Part shown: one piece after another, positions 1-7,922 of the stretch | Layout: each line of letters begins with the position of its first letter | How positions within the stretch are numbered: the first letter of the stretch is position 1 | From: Methylococcales bacterium | Lineage (GTDB): Bacteria > Pseudomonadota > Gammaproteobacteria > Methylococcales > Methylomonadaceae | NCBI GenBank assembly: GCA_030654015.1 | Contig: JAURYI010000027.1 | Location: forward strand, 1 to 48,699 | Direction of reading: 5' to 3' | DNA length: 48,699 bases | The notes under the pieces: model-generated | The model's database searches: none | Told to the model about the DNA's origin: nothing | The model's input: only the letters and a program-made list of their open reading frames with translations | Translations under genes and position numbers: made by a program

Positions 1-27
1 GCGAGGTTTTAAAAACCTCGCAGGTCT
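1..27. repeat. Dispersed perfect palindrome, copy 1 (cut by window edge)
   Basis: The first 21 bases form a perfect hairpin (GCGAGGTTTT, one-base loop, complement), followed by AGGTCT. The same palindrome recurs near the other end of the window at 47060-47092, where it has 16-bp arms beginning AGACCTGCGAGG. The left arm of this copy probably continues outside the window. It is a dispersed intergenic repeat, and its hairpin could serve as a terminator. Confidence 0.8.
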
Positions 28-77
28 TATTAGTAGCTAGAATGTACCAATAACACCTTACCGCGTTGGAGATTGAT

Positions 78-326
78 ATGCTAACCATAGAGCTAAACCC
101 CAAATTGGAAAACACATTAAAAACAATGGCGGAGCAGGAACATATTTCAGTTAATGAAATTATTAATAGATTACTGGGCTTGTCTCTTAAAGAAAAACAA
201 GTATCGCCTGATGAAGAAAACAGACACCAGCTTTTGAAAAAACTAAGAGCAATTAAGCCTGTGAAATGTAAATATACCTCAGAGCAAATTGTACGCAGTT
301 TAAGAGACGGGACAATATTAGAGTGA
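78..326 (+). CDS. Ribbon-helix-helix-like antitoxin (orphaned)
   Basis: This is a small 82-residue protein. Its first half (a short beta strand IELNPKLENTL, then two helices around SVNEIINRLLGLSL) looks like the DNA-binding ribbon-helix-helix fold of VapB- or RelB-type antitoxins. The charged C-terminal half would wrap the toxin. ATG at 78 is preferred to an in-frame TTG at 66 because GGAG at 68-71 is correctly spaced for it. The stop overlaps the GTG of a toxin reading frame by four bases, the usual coupling in toxin-antitoxin operons, but that toxin is only 16 codons long. The fold is inferred from sequence pattern and context. It may now act only as a self-repressor or as an anti-addiction gene. 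Confidence 0.6.
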   Translation: MLTIELNPKLENTLKTMAEQEHISVNEIINRLLGLSLKEKQVSPDEENRHQLLKKLRAIKPVKCKYTSEQIVRSLRDGTILE

Positions 327-373
327 AAGATAAAATTGTATTGGACTCGTGTGTTTTTAGTAAAATATTTTAA
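323..373 (+). pseudogene. PIN-domain (VapC-type) toxin stub, 16 codons
   Basis: The frame begins with GTG overlapping the antitoxin stop and reads MKDKIVLDSCVFSKIF before TAA. The segment IVLDSCVFSKIF matches the start of PIN-domain ribonucleases, where the first catalytic aspartate lies in a hydrophobic strand (here LD). The rest of the roughly 130-residue domain is missing and the Shedu gene begins 14 bases later. The simplest reading is that insertion of the defence gene, or a deletion joining it, removed the toxin and left the antitoxin intact. Confidence 0.6.
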
Positions 374-387
374 TAAAAGATAATTAA

Positions 388-1875
388 ATGGCAGTAATTA
401 ATTCAAGACAAATAGATGAATTTCGAGGAAAGCTTATCTTGGAAGTTGAATATGTTGAAGATGATATTCCACTCTTTACGGCTGTTTATTACCAGCCATC
501 TCCTGAAAGACTTAAGAAAGCTGGGATAAATACTGATGATGTAAATTTCTACAAGAAAAAAATACTTGAAATTTATTCGTCTTGGTACGCAGCTACGCCA
601 AATAGTATCAATAGAATCGACCATTTAAGCATCTACCCCATCAATACACTGCCAAACAGCGATTTTTTGCAACCTAAATACGCTAAAATTAACAGTATTT
701 CATTAGAAGGATTTGATTATGAAATGCCAGAAACGCTTGAAGAAGTTGAAGATTTACTGGGAAACTTACCTACAGGTTTTGTCAAAGATTATGACTTTGG
801 ATTAGGTCTACAAAAAGACTATCGATTTATAATAAATGCGATTGAAGAAAATACAGAAATTATTAATTTATTAATTACCAATAAAGAAAAAACGTTAATA
901 AATACTCCATCTATTATTATGACTCTTAAGGCTCTTAAGAATATTGACTTAGATGCTGTTTTTGATAGTTATATGCTCAATTACGATGAATATGATGCTA
1001 TTAGAAGAGGTGTTGATAAAATTACCCGTGATTACCAATCTAACGGACGAACAGATAAATCAATTTTTGCATATAACGCACTGTTAAATATTGCTAATCC
1101 AGCGCAATATCCTGAAAAATATCGCCCTTATAAAAAAGACACGATATTAAAATTTATTTCGGATAACGATATGGAGCAAGCTGATTTATCAGTAGCAGAT
1201 CAAAAAGAAGTTATTAATCTCATATCCAAAAATAAGAAAAAACTAGCAGAGCATCAGCCAGAAGCATTAATGAAACTTCATAATGATATTGAGCTGGTAA
1301 CGCTTGAGAATTTAATTCAGAAGTTTGAAGAAATGCTGAATAAAAGTTTGTCAGAAAGAGAGTGGCAAAAACTATTTAATAAGAATTCATTTATTCTTAA
1401 ATTGGCATTTGGATTTCCAATTATGAAAGTTTGCGAACAAGTTTGTGTTGGTGGAGGAACAATTTTTGGTAATGGTGATAAATTTCCTGATTTTCTTGTA
1501 AAAAATAATATTACAAATAATACCGCTCTAATTGAAATTAAAACACCCTGTACAAAGCTTCTCAATAAAAACGCATATCGTGAAAGCGTATATACTCCAT
1601 CGAATGAGCTTTCTGGTTCTATTAATCAAGTGCTTGACCAAAAATACAAATTCCAGAAACAGATTGCTACATTAAAAGAAAATTCAAGAATTTATGATTT
1701 TGAGTCTTACTCTGTTAGTTGCGTATTGATTATTGGAAAAATGCCAGAGGACAACGATAGAAAAAAATCTTTTGAGTTATTTAGAGGCAATTCAAAAGAC
1801 GTTGAAATCATTACCTTTGATGAGCTACTAGGAAAGCTTAGACAGCTTCACGTTTTTCTGTCATCTGACGGTTAA
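388..1875 (+). CDS. sduA: Shedu-family defence nuclease (DUF4263)
   Basis: This 495-residue protein has a variable N-terminal region of about 310 residues and a C-terminal Shedu (DUF4263) nuclease domain. The domain opens at about residue 322 with a W-x-x-x-F motif (EREWQKLFNKN) and carries the PD-(D/E)xK signature: P367-D368, then E383-I-K385 in ALIEIKTP, followed by the conserved TKLL and LSGSINQVLDQKYKFQKQ helix. Shedu is a single-gene anti-phage system; studied members cut DNA with this domain while the N-terminal region senses or restrains activity. The N-terminal part is not recognised here, so the trigger is unknown. The gene is AT-rich compared with its housekeeping neighbours, which suggests horizontal acquisition. 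It follows a broken toxin-antitoxin pair and is closed by a REP pair. The start has no strong ribosome site. Confidence 0.82.
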   Translation: MAVINSRQIDEFRGKLILEVEYVEDDIPLFTAVYYQPSPERLKKAGINTDDVNFYKKKILEIYSSWYAATPNSINRIDHLSIYPINTLPNSDFLQPKYAKINSISLEGFDYEMPETLEEVEDLLGNLPTGFVKDYDFGLGLQKDYRFIINAIEENTEIINLLITNKEKTLINTPSIIMTLKALKNIDLDAVFDSYMLNYDEYDAIRRGVDKITRDYQSNGRTDKSIFAYNALLNIANPAQYPEKYRPYKKDTILKFISDNDMEQADLSVADQKEVINLISKNKKKLAEHQPEALMKLHNDIELVTLENLIQKFEEMLNKSLSEREWQKLFNKNSFILKLAFGFPIMKVCEQVCVGGGTIFGNGDKFPDFLVKNNITNNTALIEIKTPCTKLLNKNAYRESVYTPSNELSGSINQVLDQKYKFQKQIATLKENSRIYDFESYSVSCVLIIGKMPEDNDRKKSFELFRGNSKDVEIITFDELLGKLRQLHVFLSSDG

Positions 1876-1893
1876 ATTGAAGTGCAATAGCAA

Positions 1894-1981
1894 GTAGCCC
1901 GCATGGAGCTTGCGGAATGCGGGGGCTTTTCGTGATGATTACCACTGTTCCCCGTGTTCCGCTAAGCTCCACACGCGCTAC
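1894..1981. repeat. REP pair, class A (GTAGCCCGCAT...)
   Basis: An inverted pair of REP-like hairpins. The left unit starts GTAGCCCGCATGGAGC and closes with ATGCGGG. The right unit, read on the minus strand from 1981, starts GTAGCGCGTGTGGAGC and closes with ACACGG. A second pair lies at 7828-7914, and a remnant lacking the hairpin (GCAAGTAGC then GGGGTTTTTCG) follows the stop codon at 7449. The GTAG foot and the paired arrangement are typical of REP elements mobilised by RAYT (TnpA-REP) transposases. It sits between convergent genes and probably ends both transcripts. Confidence 0.75.
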
Positions 1982-2002
1982 GCATTATCCTATTACACTT
2001 CC

Positions 2003-3019
2003 TTATCCATAAAACGAATCCACCACATCATCAACCTGTTCATAAAGTACTTCGTTGGTGGAGTTGTCCAACGCGATATAAACCTGTTTGGTGCTTAAAT
2101 CGCGTAAATAATAGGTTCTAAAGCCCAACCAAGAGCCTGTGTGGCTGACAAATTCGCCGCTTTCAAATAAATCCCAGCCGAAGCCGTATTCATAAGTTTT
2201 GCCGTTGCTTAATTCGGTGGGGGTGTAGGCTTCTGCTAGGGTGTCTTGACTGACTAATTCATCGGTGTACAACGCGGCGTTGTATTTGACTAAATCGTCC
2301 ACGTTGGAAAAAATATTGCCATCACCAATAATGCCATCGACATAACTGGAATCGTTTTCCACATAATCACCATCGTCTCGTTCAAAGCCTGTGACTTTTT
2401 TATGCGGCGGTTTGCCATTGGAGAGGCGATAGCCGAATGAATGCTTCATGTCCAAGGGTTGAAAAATACGTTCTTGTAAAAAATCTTCAAAACTGAGTTC
2501 GGAAACGCGCTCGACGATGGTCGCTAAAAACGCATACCCCGTGTTGCAATAGTCGTGTTTTTTATTCGGTTTGAACAATAAATCGGGTTCATGTTCGGCA
2601 AACAGCGCGACGATGTCGTCATTGGTGACGATGATGTCTTCATCTTCCCAGTGTTCTTCAACGATTGCTTCATAATCCGCCAGTCCGCTGGTGTGTTGTA
2701 ATAAATGCCGAATGGTGATGTCTTGGTAGGCGGCATTTTCAAATTCTGGGAGGTAATCGCATATCGGATCATCGTACTCTAACGCTTCTTCTTCGCATAA
2801 CATCATGATGCACAAGGCGGTAAATTGTTTGCTGACTGAGGCTAAATTGAATATAGCGGCGGTTTTTAGCGGCTCTTCATCAGGATTGGCAATGCCCCAC
2901 GCTTGTTTGTAGGTGATTTCATCATCTTTACCGACGGCAATGACTCCGTTAAATTGGTCGCCATTAAAAAATTCTTCAAACTTTTTTGCAAAAGCGTCTT
3001 CGATGGTCATTTTTGCCAT
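2003..3019 (-). CDS. Serine hydrolase, class C beta-lactamase-like family
   Basis: This 338-residue protein belongs to the beta-lactamase/penicillin-binding-protein-like hydrolase family (PF00144). The catalytic SxxK is S61-V-S-K64, the YxN motif is Y157-C-N159 and the third motif is H293-T-G295. A conserved DITIRHLLQHTSGL stretch precedes the YxN. ATG at 3019 is chosen because AAGGAA precedes it at proper distance; longer in-frame extensions read through an intergenic hairpin region. No signal peptide is visible (MAKMTIEDAFAKKFEEFF), unlike periplasmic beta-lactamases, so a cytoplasmic esterase or peptidase is more likely than antibiotic resistance. The natural substrate cannot be inferred. 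It stands alone, convergent with the Shedu gene and downstream of batD. Confidence 0.85.
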   Translation of the reverse strand: MAKMTIEDAFAKKFEEFFNGDQFNGVIAVGKDDEITYKQAWGIANPDEEPLKTAAIFNLASVSKQFTALCIMMLCEEEALEYDDPICDYLPEFENAAYQDITIRHLLQHTSGLADYEAIVEEHWEDEDIIVTNDDIVALFAEHEPDLLFKPNKKHDYCNTGYAFLATIVERVSELSFEDFLQERIFQPLDMKHSFGYRLSNGKPPHKKVTGFERDDGDYVENDSSYVDGIIGDGNIFSNVDDLVKYNAALYTDELVSQDTLAEAYTPTELSNGKTYEYGFGWDLFESGEFVSHTGSWLGFRTYYLRDLSTKQVYIALDNSTNEVLYEQVDDVVDSFYG

Positions 3020-3171
3020 AATGTATTTCCTTAAGTAATTAGATTGGGTGGGGTTACAAGCTGATGATGCAATGGAATCAAAAATCATGATTTTTGACTC
3101 CGTTATTCCAGTGCGTAGGCTGGAATAAGCCTGTTTGAGCGTAAGCGAAAACAGGTGTTTCCAGCAAACTT

Positions 3172-4860
3172 CTACAATTTAAACAACGGCTCTAAGCCAT
3201 CATTCTCAACCGCTGGCATTTTCGCTCTGGCGTTGTTTTCTACAAAGGCTTGAAACAGTTTTTTACCCGACCACGCGGGTGCGTCTTTGGCGTATAACAC
3301 CTGATTCAACTGCAAAATCTCATCCCGCAACCGCGCATCACAACAATCGGCAATTGCGCCTAAACTGGTGGCATTAAATTTTGCTGAACCCCACGCCAGT
3401 AGCGCGTTTTTTGCAGCTTTGGCATTATTATCCGCACAGGCTTTTTTCAATTGATTCATGCAATCTTTTAAATTCAATTCTGCGGCATTATCAACCGTAA
3501 CAACGGGCAGGGCAGGGCGGTTGGTTAAAAAATAAAACAGCGTTACCAGCCAACCCAAGGCTAACAATAAACTGACCCATAACCAGTTGGAGATGGGTTG
3601 TTCGGCGGTGGGAGCTTGAATAATCGGTGTGCTTTCTGTGGGTGGTTTGCTTGCCTCAGGCGTTGCGGGTGCAGGTGTGGTCGTCGCTGCTGCACCGCCG
3701 ACTACACTGATGGTGGTTTCAGGAATAGTGGCGGTTTCTATTTTTTTGGTTTGGGTATTAAACCAAGGGATTTTGACCGCAGGTAAGGTGTAATTGCCTG
3801 TTTTTGAGGGGATGATGGCGATTTTTTCTTCGCGCAGGGCTAATAAACCATCGGTGGTTTTTTGTTCTTTCAAAATGGGCTGGTCGGGATAGGTTTTTAA
3901 TTGCGCATCGGTTTTGGTAGCACCCAGTTCAGGCAATGAACCGACGGTCGCGCCTTTGGCTATCAGTGTCAGCGTGCGCGTTAAGGGTTCGCCGACTTTC
4001 ATTTGTTGAAAATCGCCCGACCATTCCTGTTTGACTTCCAGTTGTTCAGCGGTCAACCAATGCGAACCCGTAAAGGCGGCAGGTGCAGGTTTGACATCCA
4101 GCGTTATTTCTTTGGAGGTCACCTGTTTGGTTTGTGTGGAATTAAAGAGACCGTTAAAACCGCGCCGAGCATTAACGACGACTTCTGCGGTTAAGCGCAG
4201 CGGTTTAATGGTCACTTTGCCGCTTTTTTGCGGGAAAATAACGTATTTGCGTTCGGTGACCGAATAATCCACGCCGTTGACTTTGGTCGCATAATTGCTG
4301 TCATCCGCCAGTTTTTCCACCACGGCATCAGGAAGTTCGGGATCGGTCAATTGTGCCTGAGCAATATCGACTCTACGATACAGACGCAAGGTATACAGCA
4401 CTTGCGATTGCAGATACGGGCTTGCGGGCGTGGCTTCCACGTTTAAAAATAAATCCTGATCGCTATTATCAGCGGCTTTGGTATTATCGCTTGGTGTGAT
4501 GGTAACAGCGACGGCGACACTGGTATCCTGACCGAATTTGATGACGGGAATGGTAATAGTGCCTGTATGTTTAGCGAGTACACTCACGGTCCACTGTATG
4601 GTTTTGCTGGATTTTCCGTTGACCCACGAAGCACTGCTGCTTTGGTTTTGATTGAGAATGGTAAAGTCCTCTTCCAGCGGCGTAAAGTCAGGCGCGGCAT
4701 CGGGGGATTCGGTCGTGGTAAACAGGATTTGAAACGAGTCTTCAATACTGACAGGATTGCGGTCTACTGAGGTGTCAATGTCTGCGGCGATTACGCCTTG
4801 ACCTGTCAGCAGTAAAAGAAAAAACAGCGTTGATTTTAGTAATTGTTTGATAGTATTCAT
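3172..4860 (-). CDS. batD: BatD-like membrane-anchored protein
   Basis: This 562-residue protein starts with a signal peptide (LLKSTLFFLLLLTGQGVIAA). It continues with the repeated immunoglobulin-like beta domains of BatD, opening with DTSVDRNPVSIEDSFQILF, then a Pro/Ala/Thr-rich linker around residues 395-425. A single transmembrane helix follows at about 430-450 (WLWVSLLLALGWLVTLFYFL) and a cytosolic tail of about 110 residues. BatD belongs to the Bacteroides aerotolerance family and normally works with the von Willebrand proteins BatA/BatB and a MoxR ATPase in the envelope. None of those partners is adjacent here, so it is either detached or partnered in trans. The start at 4860 places the signal peptide at the N-terminus; an upstream in-frame start would add 15 unlikely residues. 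Its promoter region is shared with metY. Confidence 0.82.
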   Translation of the reverse strand: MNTIKQLLKSTLFFLLLLTGQGVIAADIDTSVDRNPVSIEDSFQILFTTTESPDAAPDFTPLEEDFTILNQNQSSSASWVNGKSSKTIQWTVSVLAKHTGTITIPVIKFGQDTSVAVAVTITPSDNTKAADNSDQDLFLNVEATPASPYLQSQVLYTLRLYRRVDIAQAQLTDPELPDAVVEKLADDSNYATKVNGVDYSVTERKYVIFPQKSGKVTIKPLRLTAEVVVNARRGFNGLFNSTQTKQVTSKEITLDVKPAPAAFTGSHWLTAEQLEVKQEWSGDFQQMKVGEPLTRTLTLIAKGATVGSLPELGATKTDAQLKTYPDQPILKEQKTTDGLLALREEKIAIIPSKTGNYTLPAVKIPWFNTQTKKIETATIPETTISVVGGAAATTTPAPATPEASKPPTESTPIIQAPTAEQPISNWLWVSLLLALGWLVTLFYFLTNRPALPVVTVDNAAELNLKDCMNQLKKACADNNAKAAKNALLAWGSAKFNATSLGAIADCCDARLRDEILQLNQVLYAKDAPAWSGKKLFQAFVENNARAKMPAVENDGLEPLFKL

Positions 4861-4979
4861 GCGCGATAGTGGGTGTTGAAAAGCACAGATTGCCCTAACG
4901 ACCATTTTACAACAACAGCGTTATAGCATCGCATTTATGTGCGTGACTATAGCTAAGCAATACACTAGGAAAACATTGT

Positions 4980-6251
4980 ATGAAACTTGAAACGATTGCC
5001 GTACATGGCGGCTATACACCTGATCCCACCACTAAAGCCGTTGCGGTGCCGATTTATCAAACTACCTCGTATGCGTTTGATGATACCGCTCACGGCGCGG
5101 ATTTATTTGATTTAAAAGTCGCGGGTAATATCTACACGCGCATCATGAACCCGACCACGGACGTACTGGAAAAACGGGTTGCAGAATTAGAAGGCGGTAT
5201 CGGCGCGTTAGCGGTTGCCTCAGGTATGGCGGCGATTACTTACGCCATTATGACCATTGCCGAAGCGGGCGATAATATCGTGTCTGCATCTACCTTATAC
5301 GGCGGTACTTATAATTTATTGGCGCACACCTTGCCGCAATACGGTATCAGCTCACGATTTGCCGATTATCGCGATGCTAATGCCTTTGAAGAATTGATTG
5401 ATGACAACACCAAAGCGATTTTTTGTGAATCCGTCGGTAATCCGCTGGGCAATATTACCGATTTTGAAAAACTGGCAGCGATTGCGCATCGTCACGGCAT
5501 TCCGCTGATTGTGGATAACACCGTACCGTCACCGTATTTATGCCGTCCGTTTGAACATGGTGCGGACATTGTGGTGCATTCGTTGACCAAATATTTAGGC
5601 GGACACGGTAACAGTATCGGCGGAGTGATTGTTGATAGTGGCAAGTTTCCGTGGGCAGAACATAAAGCCCGTTTTCGTCGTTTGAATGAGCCAGACGTGT
5701 CTTATCATGGCGTTGTATATACCGAAGCCTTAGGCGCGGCGGCGTTTATTGGACGGGCGCGAGTGGTACCGTTACGCAATACGGGCGCGGCAATTTCACC
5801 GTTCAATTCATTTTTAATTCTGCAAGGCATAGAAACCTTGGCGTTACGCATGGATAGAATTTGTGAAAATACCCTGAAAGTCGCGGAATTTTTACGCAGT
5901 CATGACAAAGTGGCGTGGATTAACTATGCAGGTCTGGATGACCACGCAGACAAACCCTTGGTTGATAAATACATGGGCGGACGTGCCTCAGGTATTTTGA
6001 CCTTTGGTGTAGAAGGCGGACGTAAAGCAGGGGAAAATTTCCAAGACGCGCTGAAATTAGTTACGCGCTTGGTGAATATCGGCGATGCCAAATCATTGGC
6101 GTGTCATCCCGCTTCAACGACACATCGTCAGTTGTCGCCAGTAGAATTATTAAAAGCAGGGGTATCAGAAGATATGGTGCGTTTGTCGATTGGTATCGAA
6201 CATATTGATGATATTTTAGCGGATTTAGCGCAAGCGTTAGCGGCGGCGTAA
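4980..6251 (+). CDS. metY: O-acetylhomoserine sulfhydrylase (MetY)
   Basis: This 423-residue fold-type I PLP enzyme of the Cys/Met metabolism family (PF01053) makes homocysteine from O-acetylhomoserine and sulfide in the cytoplasm. The cofactor lysine is K204 in VVHSLTKYLGGHG. The phosphate-binding ASGMAAITYAI segment (about residues 80-90), the YTRIMNPTT motif near residue 52 and the aspartate of LIVDNTVPSPYLCRPFEHGAD are all present. The C-terminal VRLSIGIEHIDDILADLAQAL is characteristic of the O-acetylhomoserine branch, and the length is typical of MetY rather than of the shorter cystathionine gamma-synthases. It is a single-gene unit, divergent from batD, and is followed by a MITE instead of an obvious terminator. 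Confidence 0.93.
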   Translation: MKLETIAVHGGYTPDPTTKAVAVPIYQTTSYAFDDTAHGADLFDLKVAGNIYTRIMNPTTDVLEKRVAELEGGIGALAVASGMAAITYAIMTIAEAGDNIVSASTLYGGTYNLLAHTLPQYGISSRFADYRDANAFEELIDDNTKAIFCESVGNPLGNITDFEKLAAIAHRHGIPLIVDNTVPSPYLCRPFEHGADIVVHSLTKYLGGHGNSIGGVIVDSGKFPWAEHKARFRRLNEPDVSYHGVVYTEALGAAAFIGRARVVPLRNTGAAISPFNSFLILQGIETLALRMDRICENTLKVAEFLRSHDKVAWINYAGLDDHADKPLVDKYMGGRASGILTFGVEGGRKAGENFQDALKLVTRLVNIGDAKSLACHPASTTHRQLSPVELLKAGVSEDMVRLSIGIEHIDDILADLAQALAAA

Positions 6252-6259
6252 CTTTGATA

Positions 6260-6417
6260 ATGACTGCCAGTCCTTAAAGGCATTGGTATCTACACAAGTT
6301 TCATAAGCACTTGATTTTAAAAGAAATCATTAGCTTGAAGAAATTTCATAACTCATTGTTTTACAAAGAGTTATCAAAGATGTGTAGATACCTTTGCCTT
6401 AAAGGACTGGCAGTCAT
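6260..6417. mobile_element. 158-bp MITE with about 37-bp terminal inverted repeats
   Basis: The two ends match as inverted repeats: ATGACTGCCAGTCCTT, then AAGGCA, two variable bases, and GGTATCTACACA. The interior is AT-rich and non-coding. The same terminal sequence occurs at 48563, directly after what looks like the end of a transposase frame, so this element is probably a non-autonomous derivative of that insertion sequence. A third trace, two fused tips, lies at 40096-40128. Target-site duplication is not clear at this copy. Confidence 0.8.
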
Positions 6418-6425
6418 GTCAGCGC

Positions 6426-6512
6426 GTAGGATGTGCCGACGATAGGAGGCGCATCAATCCAAACAAACGATTGCCACGCGAATGATGCGCCTCGTGCCTC
6501 GGCACATCCTAC
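6426..6512. repeat. REP pair, class B (GTAGGATGTGCCGA...)
   Basis: Two inverted units each begin GTAGGATGTGCCGA and close with GGCGCATC. The left one reads on the plus strand from 6426 and the right one on the minus strand from 6512, with about 25 bases between the hairpins. It has the same architecture as the other GTAG elements of the window but an unrelated stem sequence. It lies immediately after the MITE in the metY downstream region. Confidence 0.75.
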
Positions 6513-6690
6513 ATTTGGCGCATCTTACGGGTTGGAGTAATTTTTTGTAAATTGGTTAGGATGTGATATTTCGTTAAGCAATTGAAATTAAAATCATCCT
6601 AGTTTTTTAAAATGATTGGACAAACGAATGATGTAATGTTTTGCGTCTATTCGGATGTCTAATAATAGTTGGGCGGGTGATGAGAAATTT

Positions 6691-7449
6691 ATGAAGAATA
6701 GCATTTATACAACATGGCCTTTGTTGCTTTCTGTATCGCTTCTTATCTTGAACGATCATGTGTTTAAGTATTCTTTTTCAGGTATTGTTACAGGAAAAAT
6801 ATCCGATTTTGCTGGAATATTTCTTATCGTTTTAGTGTTGAGAGATGTATTTCCAAAGAGGGTATTAGAAACTTCCGTGCTTGTAGTCGGGCTGTTTTTA
6901 TACTGGAAAAGTCCCTATTCTCAAGCCTTAATCGAATTCATTAATACCTATAGTCCGCTAGAGTTTATTCGAACGGTTGACTACAGTGACTTGGTGGCTT
7001 TTACAATTATTCCTGTTGCACACTTTGTTTACGAGAATCGTAATAGATTTACATTAAAGCTAAATATAGCGGAGCTAATTAAAATCCCTGCCATTGTATT
7101 AACGGTTTTAGGAATTACAGGAACCTCGACTTTACCTTATGTTGATACATACGAAATAAGAAAAAAATCTTCTAGCGAAAGCATTGATATTGTTAAGGCA
7201 ATTAATGCCATTGAAAACGTTACTAATGCCTACAATTTAATATGTAAAAAATGCAATCCACTCGATAATGCAGGTCTTTATATGAATGATAGAATTCGCC
7301 TAGATTATCGTGTGTTGGAAAATAACAGGGGAATAAAGTTCTTAATTGATTGTCGTATTTGCTCTCGGCAAGAAGTGGATCAAATTAAAAGCGATCTACA
7401 GTATTCTTTAGGGCATCGGTTCAAAGGAATGGAGTTTGTTATTAAATAG
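6691..7449 (+). CDS. Uncharacterised multi-pass membrane protein
   Basis: The product is about 252 residues from ATG at 6691. An in-frame ATG at 6655 adds 12 residues but has no ribosome site, whereas GAGAAATTT precedes 6691. The N-terminal part holds about four hydrophobic segments: WPLLLSVSLLIL, IFLIVLVLRDVF, SVLVVGLFLYW and LVAFTIIPVAHFVY, with a further one near IPAIVLTVLGI. The motif LNDHVFKYSFSGIVTGKISDFAGIF resembles a widespread but unnamed membrane family (typically NDHxLKxxxPGxxTGKLSDxAGL). The last 95 residues are soluble and contain a CKKC and a CRICS pair. The gene is AT-rich and surrounded by repeats, suggesting mobility. No function is proposed. Confidence 0.65.
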   Translation: MKNSIYTTWPLLLSVSLLILNDHVFKYSFSGIVTGKISDFAGIFLIVLVLRDVFPKRVLETSVLVVGLFLYWKSPYSQALIEFINTYSPLEFIRTVDYSDLVAFTIIPVAHFVYENRNRFTLKLNIAELIKIPAIVLTVLGITGTSTLPYVDTYEIRKKSSSESIDIVKAINAIENVTNAYNLICKKCNPLDNAGLYMNDRIRLDYRVLENNRGIKFLIDCRICSRQEVDQIKSDLQYSLGHRFKGMEFVIK

Positions 7450-7491
7450 CAAGTAGCGGGGTTTTTCGTTGACGATGCGATTGTTCTAAAT

Positions 7492-7528
7492 AAAAACCGC
7501 CCCAAGTCAAAACCAAAGGCGGTTTTTT
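7492..7528 (+). terminator. Rho-independent terminator
   Basis: The stem AAAACCGCC ... GGCGGTTTT is followed by a T run on the plus strand, and A's precede it, so it can work in both directions. It ends the membrane-protein gene at 7449 and could also stop the toxin-fragment transcript coming from the other side. Confidence 0.75.
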
Positions 7529-7597
7529 ATTGCGCATTTATCAGACAGTCAAACAAACCCAACAACTGCAAAAAACAGCAACGGGCTACAATACGCC

Positions 7598-7827
7598 TCA
7601 TTGCTTAAGACAACGCAAAAACGCATCGTGCATAAATTCTACTTCCCGCTGTAACGTAGGTTCTAACGCCAGCAAGCGATTAGGAATATCCATACTGCCA
7701 TGCTGAATAGTCACCACATAAATCACCTGTTCTATCACCGTGCAAATCAAATAGTGCTGATTAACCCGATACCACTTTAACGCACCTGATAGGTCAGGAA
7801 TGTCTCGCAATAAATCAGGGTGAGCAA
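7598..7827 (-). pseudogene. ParE/RelE-type toxin, 5' end lost
   Basis: The minus-strand frame encodes a C-terminal piece of a ParE/RelE-family toxin. It contains LKWYRVNQHYLICTVIEQVIYVVTIQHGSMDIPNRL, shown here only as its key blocks WYRVNQHYLIC, YVVTIQHGSMDIP and the C-terminal helix LQREVEFMHDAFLRCL. These correspond to the R-x-GRYRI, ILRILHGxRDIP pattern of the family. The N-terminal half is gone: the frame runs straight into the REP pair at 7828, which supplies meaningless codons. The cognate antitoxin is not seen. A functional toxin is unlikely. Confidence 0.6.
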
Positions 7828-7914
7828 GTAGCCCGTATGAAGTGTAACGGAATACGGGAATAACCACTGGCATGTCAGCTTATCCCGCATTCCGCAAAGC
7901 TCTATGCGGGCTAC
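7828..7914. repeat. REP pair, class A, second copy
   Basis: The left unit starts GTAGCCCGTATGAAG and closes with ATACGGG. The right unit, read on the minus strand from 7914, starts GTAGCCCGCATAGAGC and closes with ATGCGGG. It is the same family as 1894-1981. The pair lies exactly between the truncated toxin and the truncated transposase, so it marks the junction of two deletions or an insertion with loss of flanks. Confidence 0.8.
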
Positions 7915-7922
7915 TTGCTGAC

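Noticed and set aside
2003-3019. Antibiotic-resistance beta-lactamase
   Set aside because: The catalytic motifs are those of the broad serine hydrolase family and no export signal is present.
6252-7560. CRISPR array in the repeat-rich region after metY
   Set aside because: The repeats are inverted palindromes of different classes, without regularly spaced direct repeats or cas genes.
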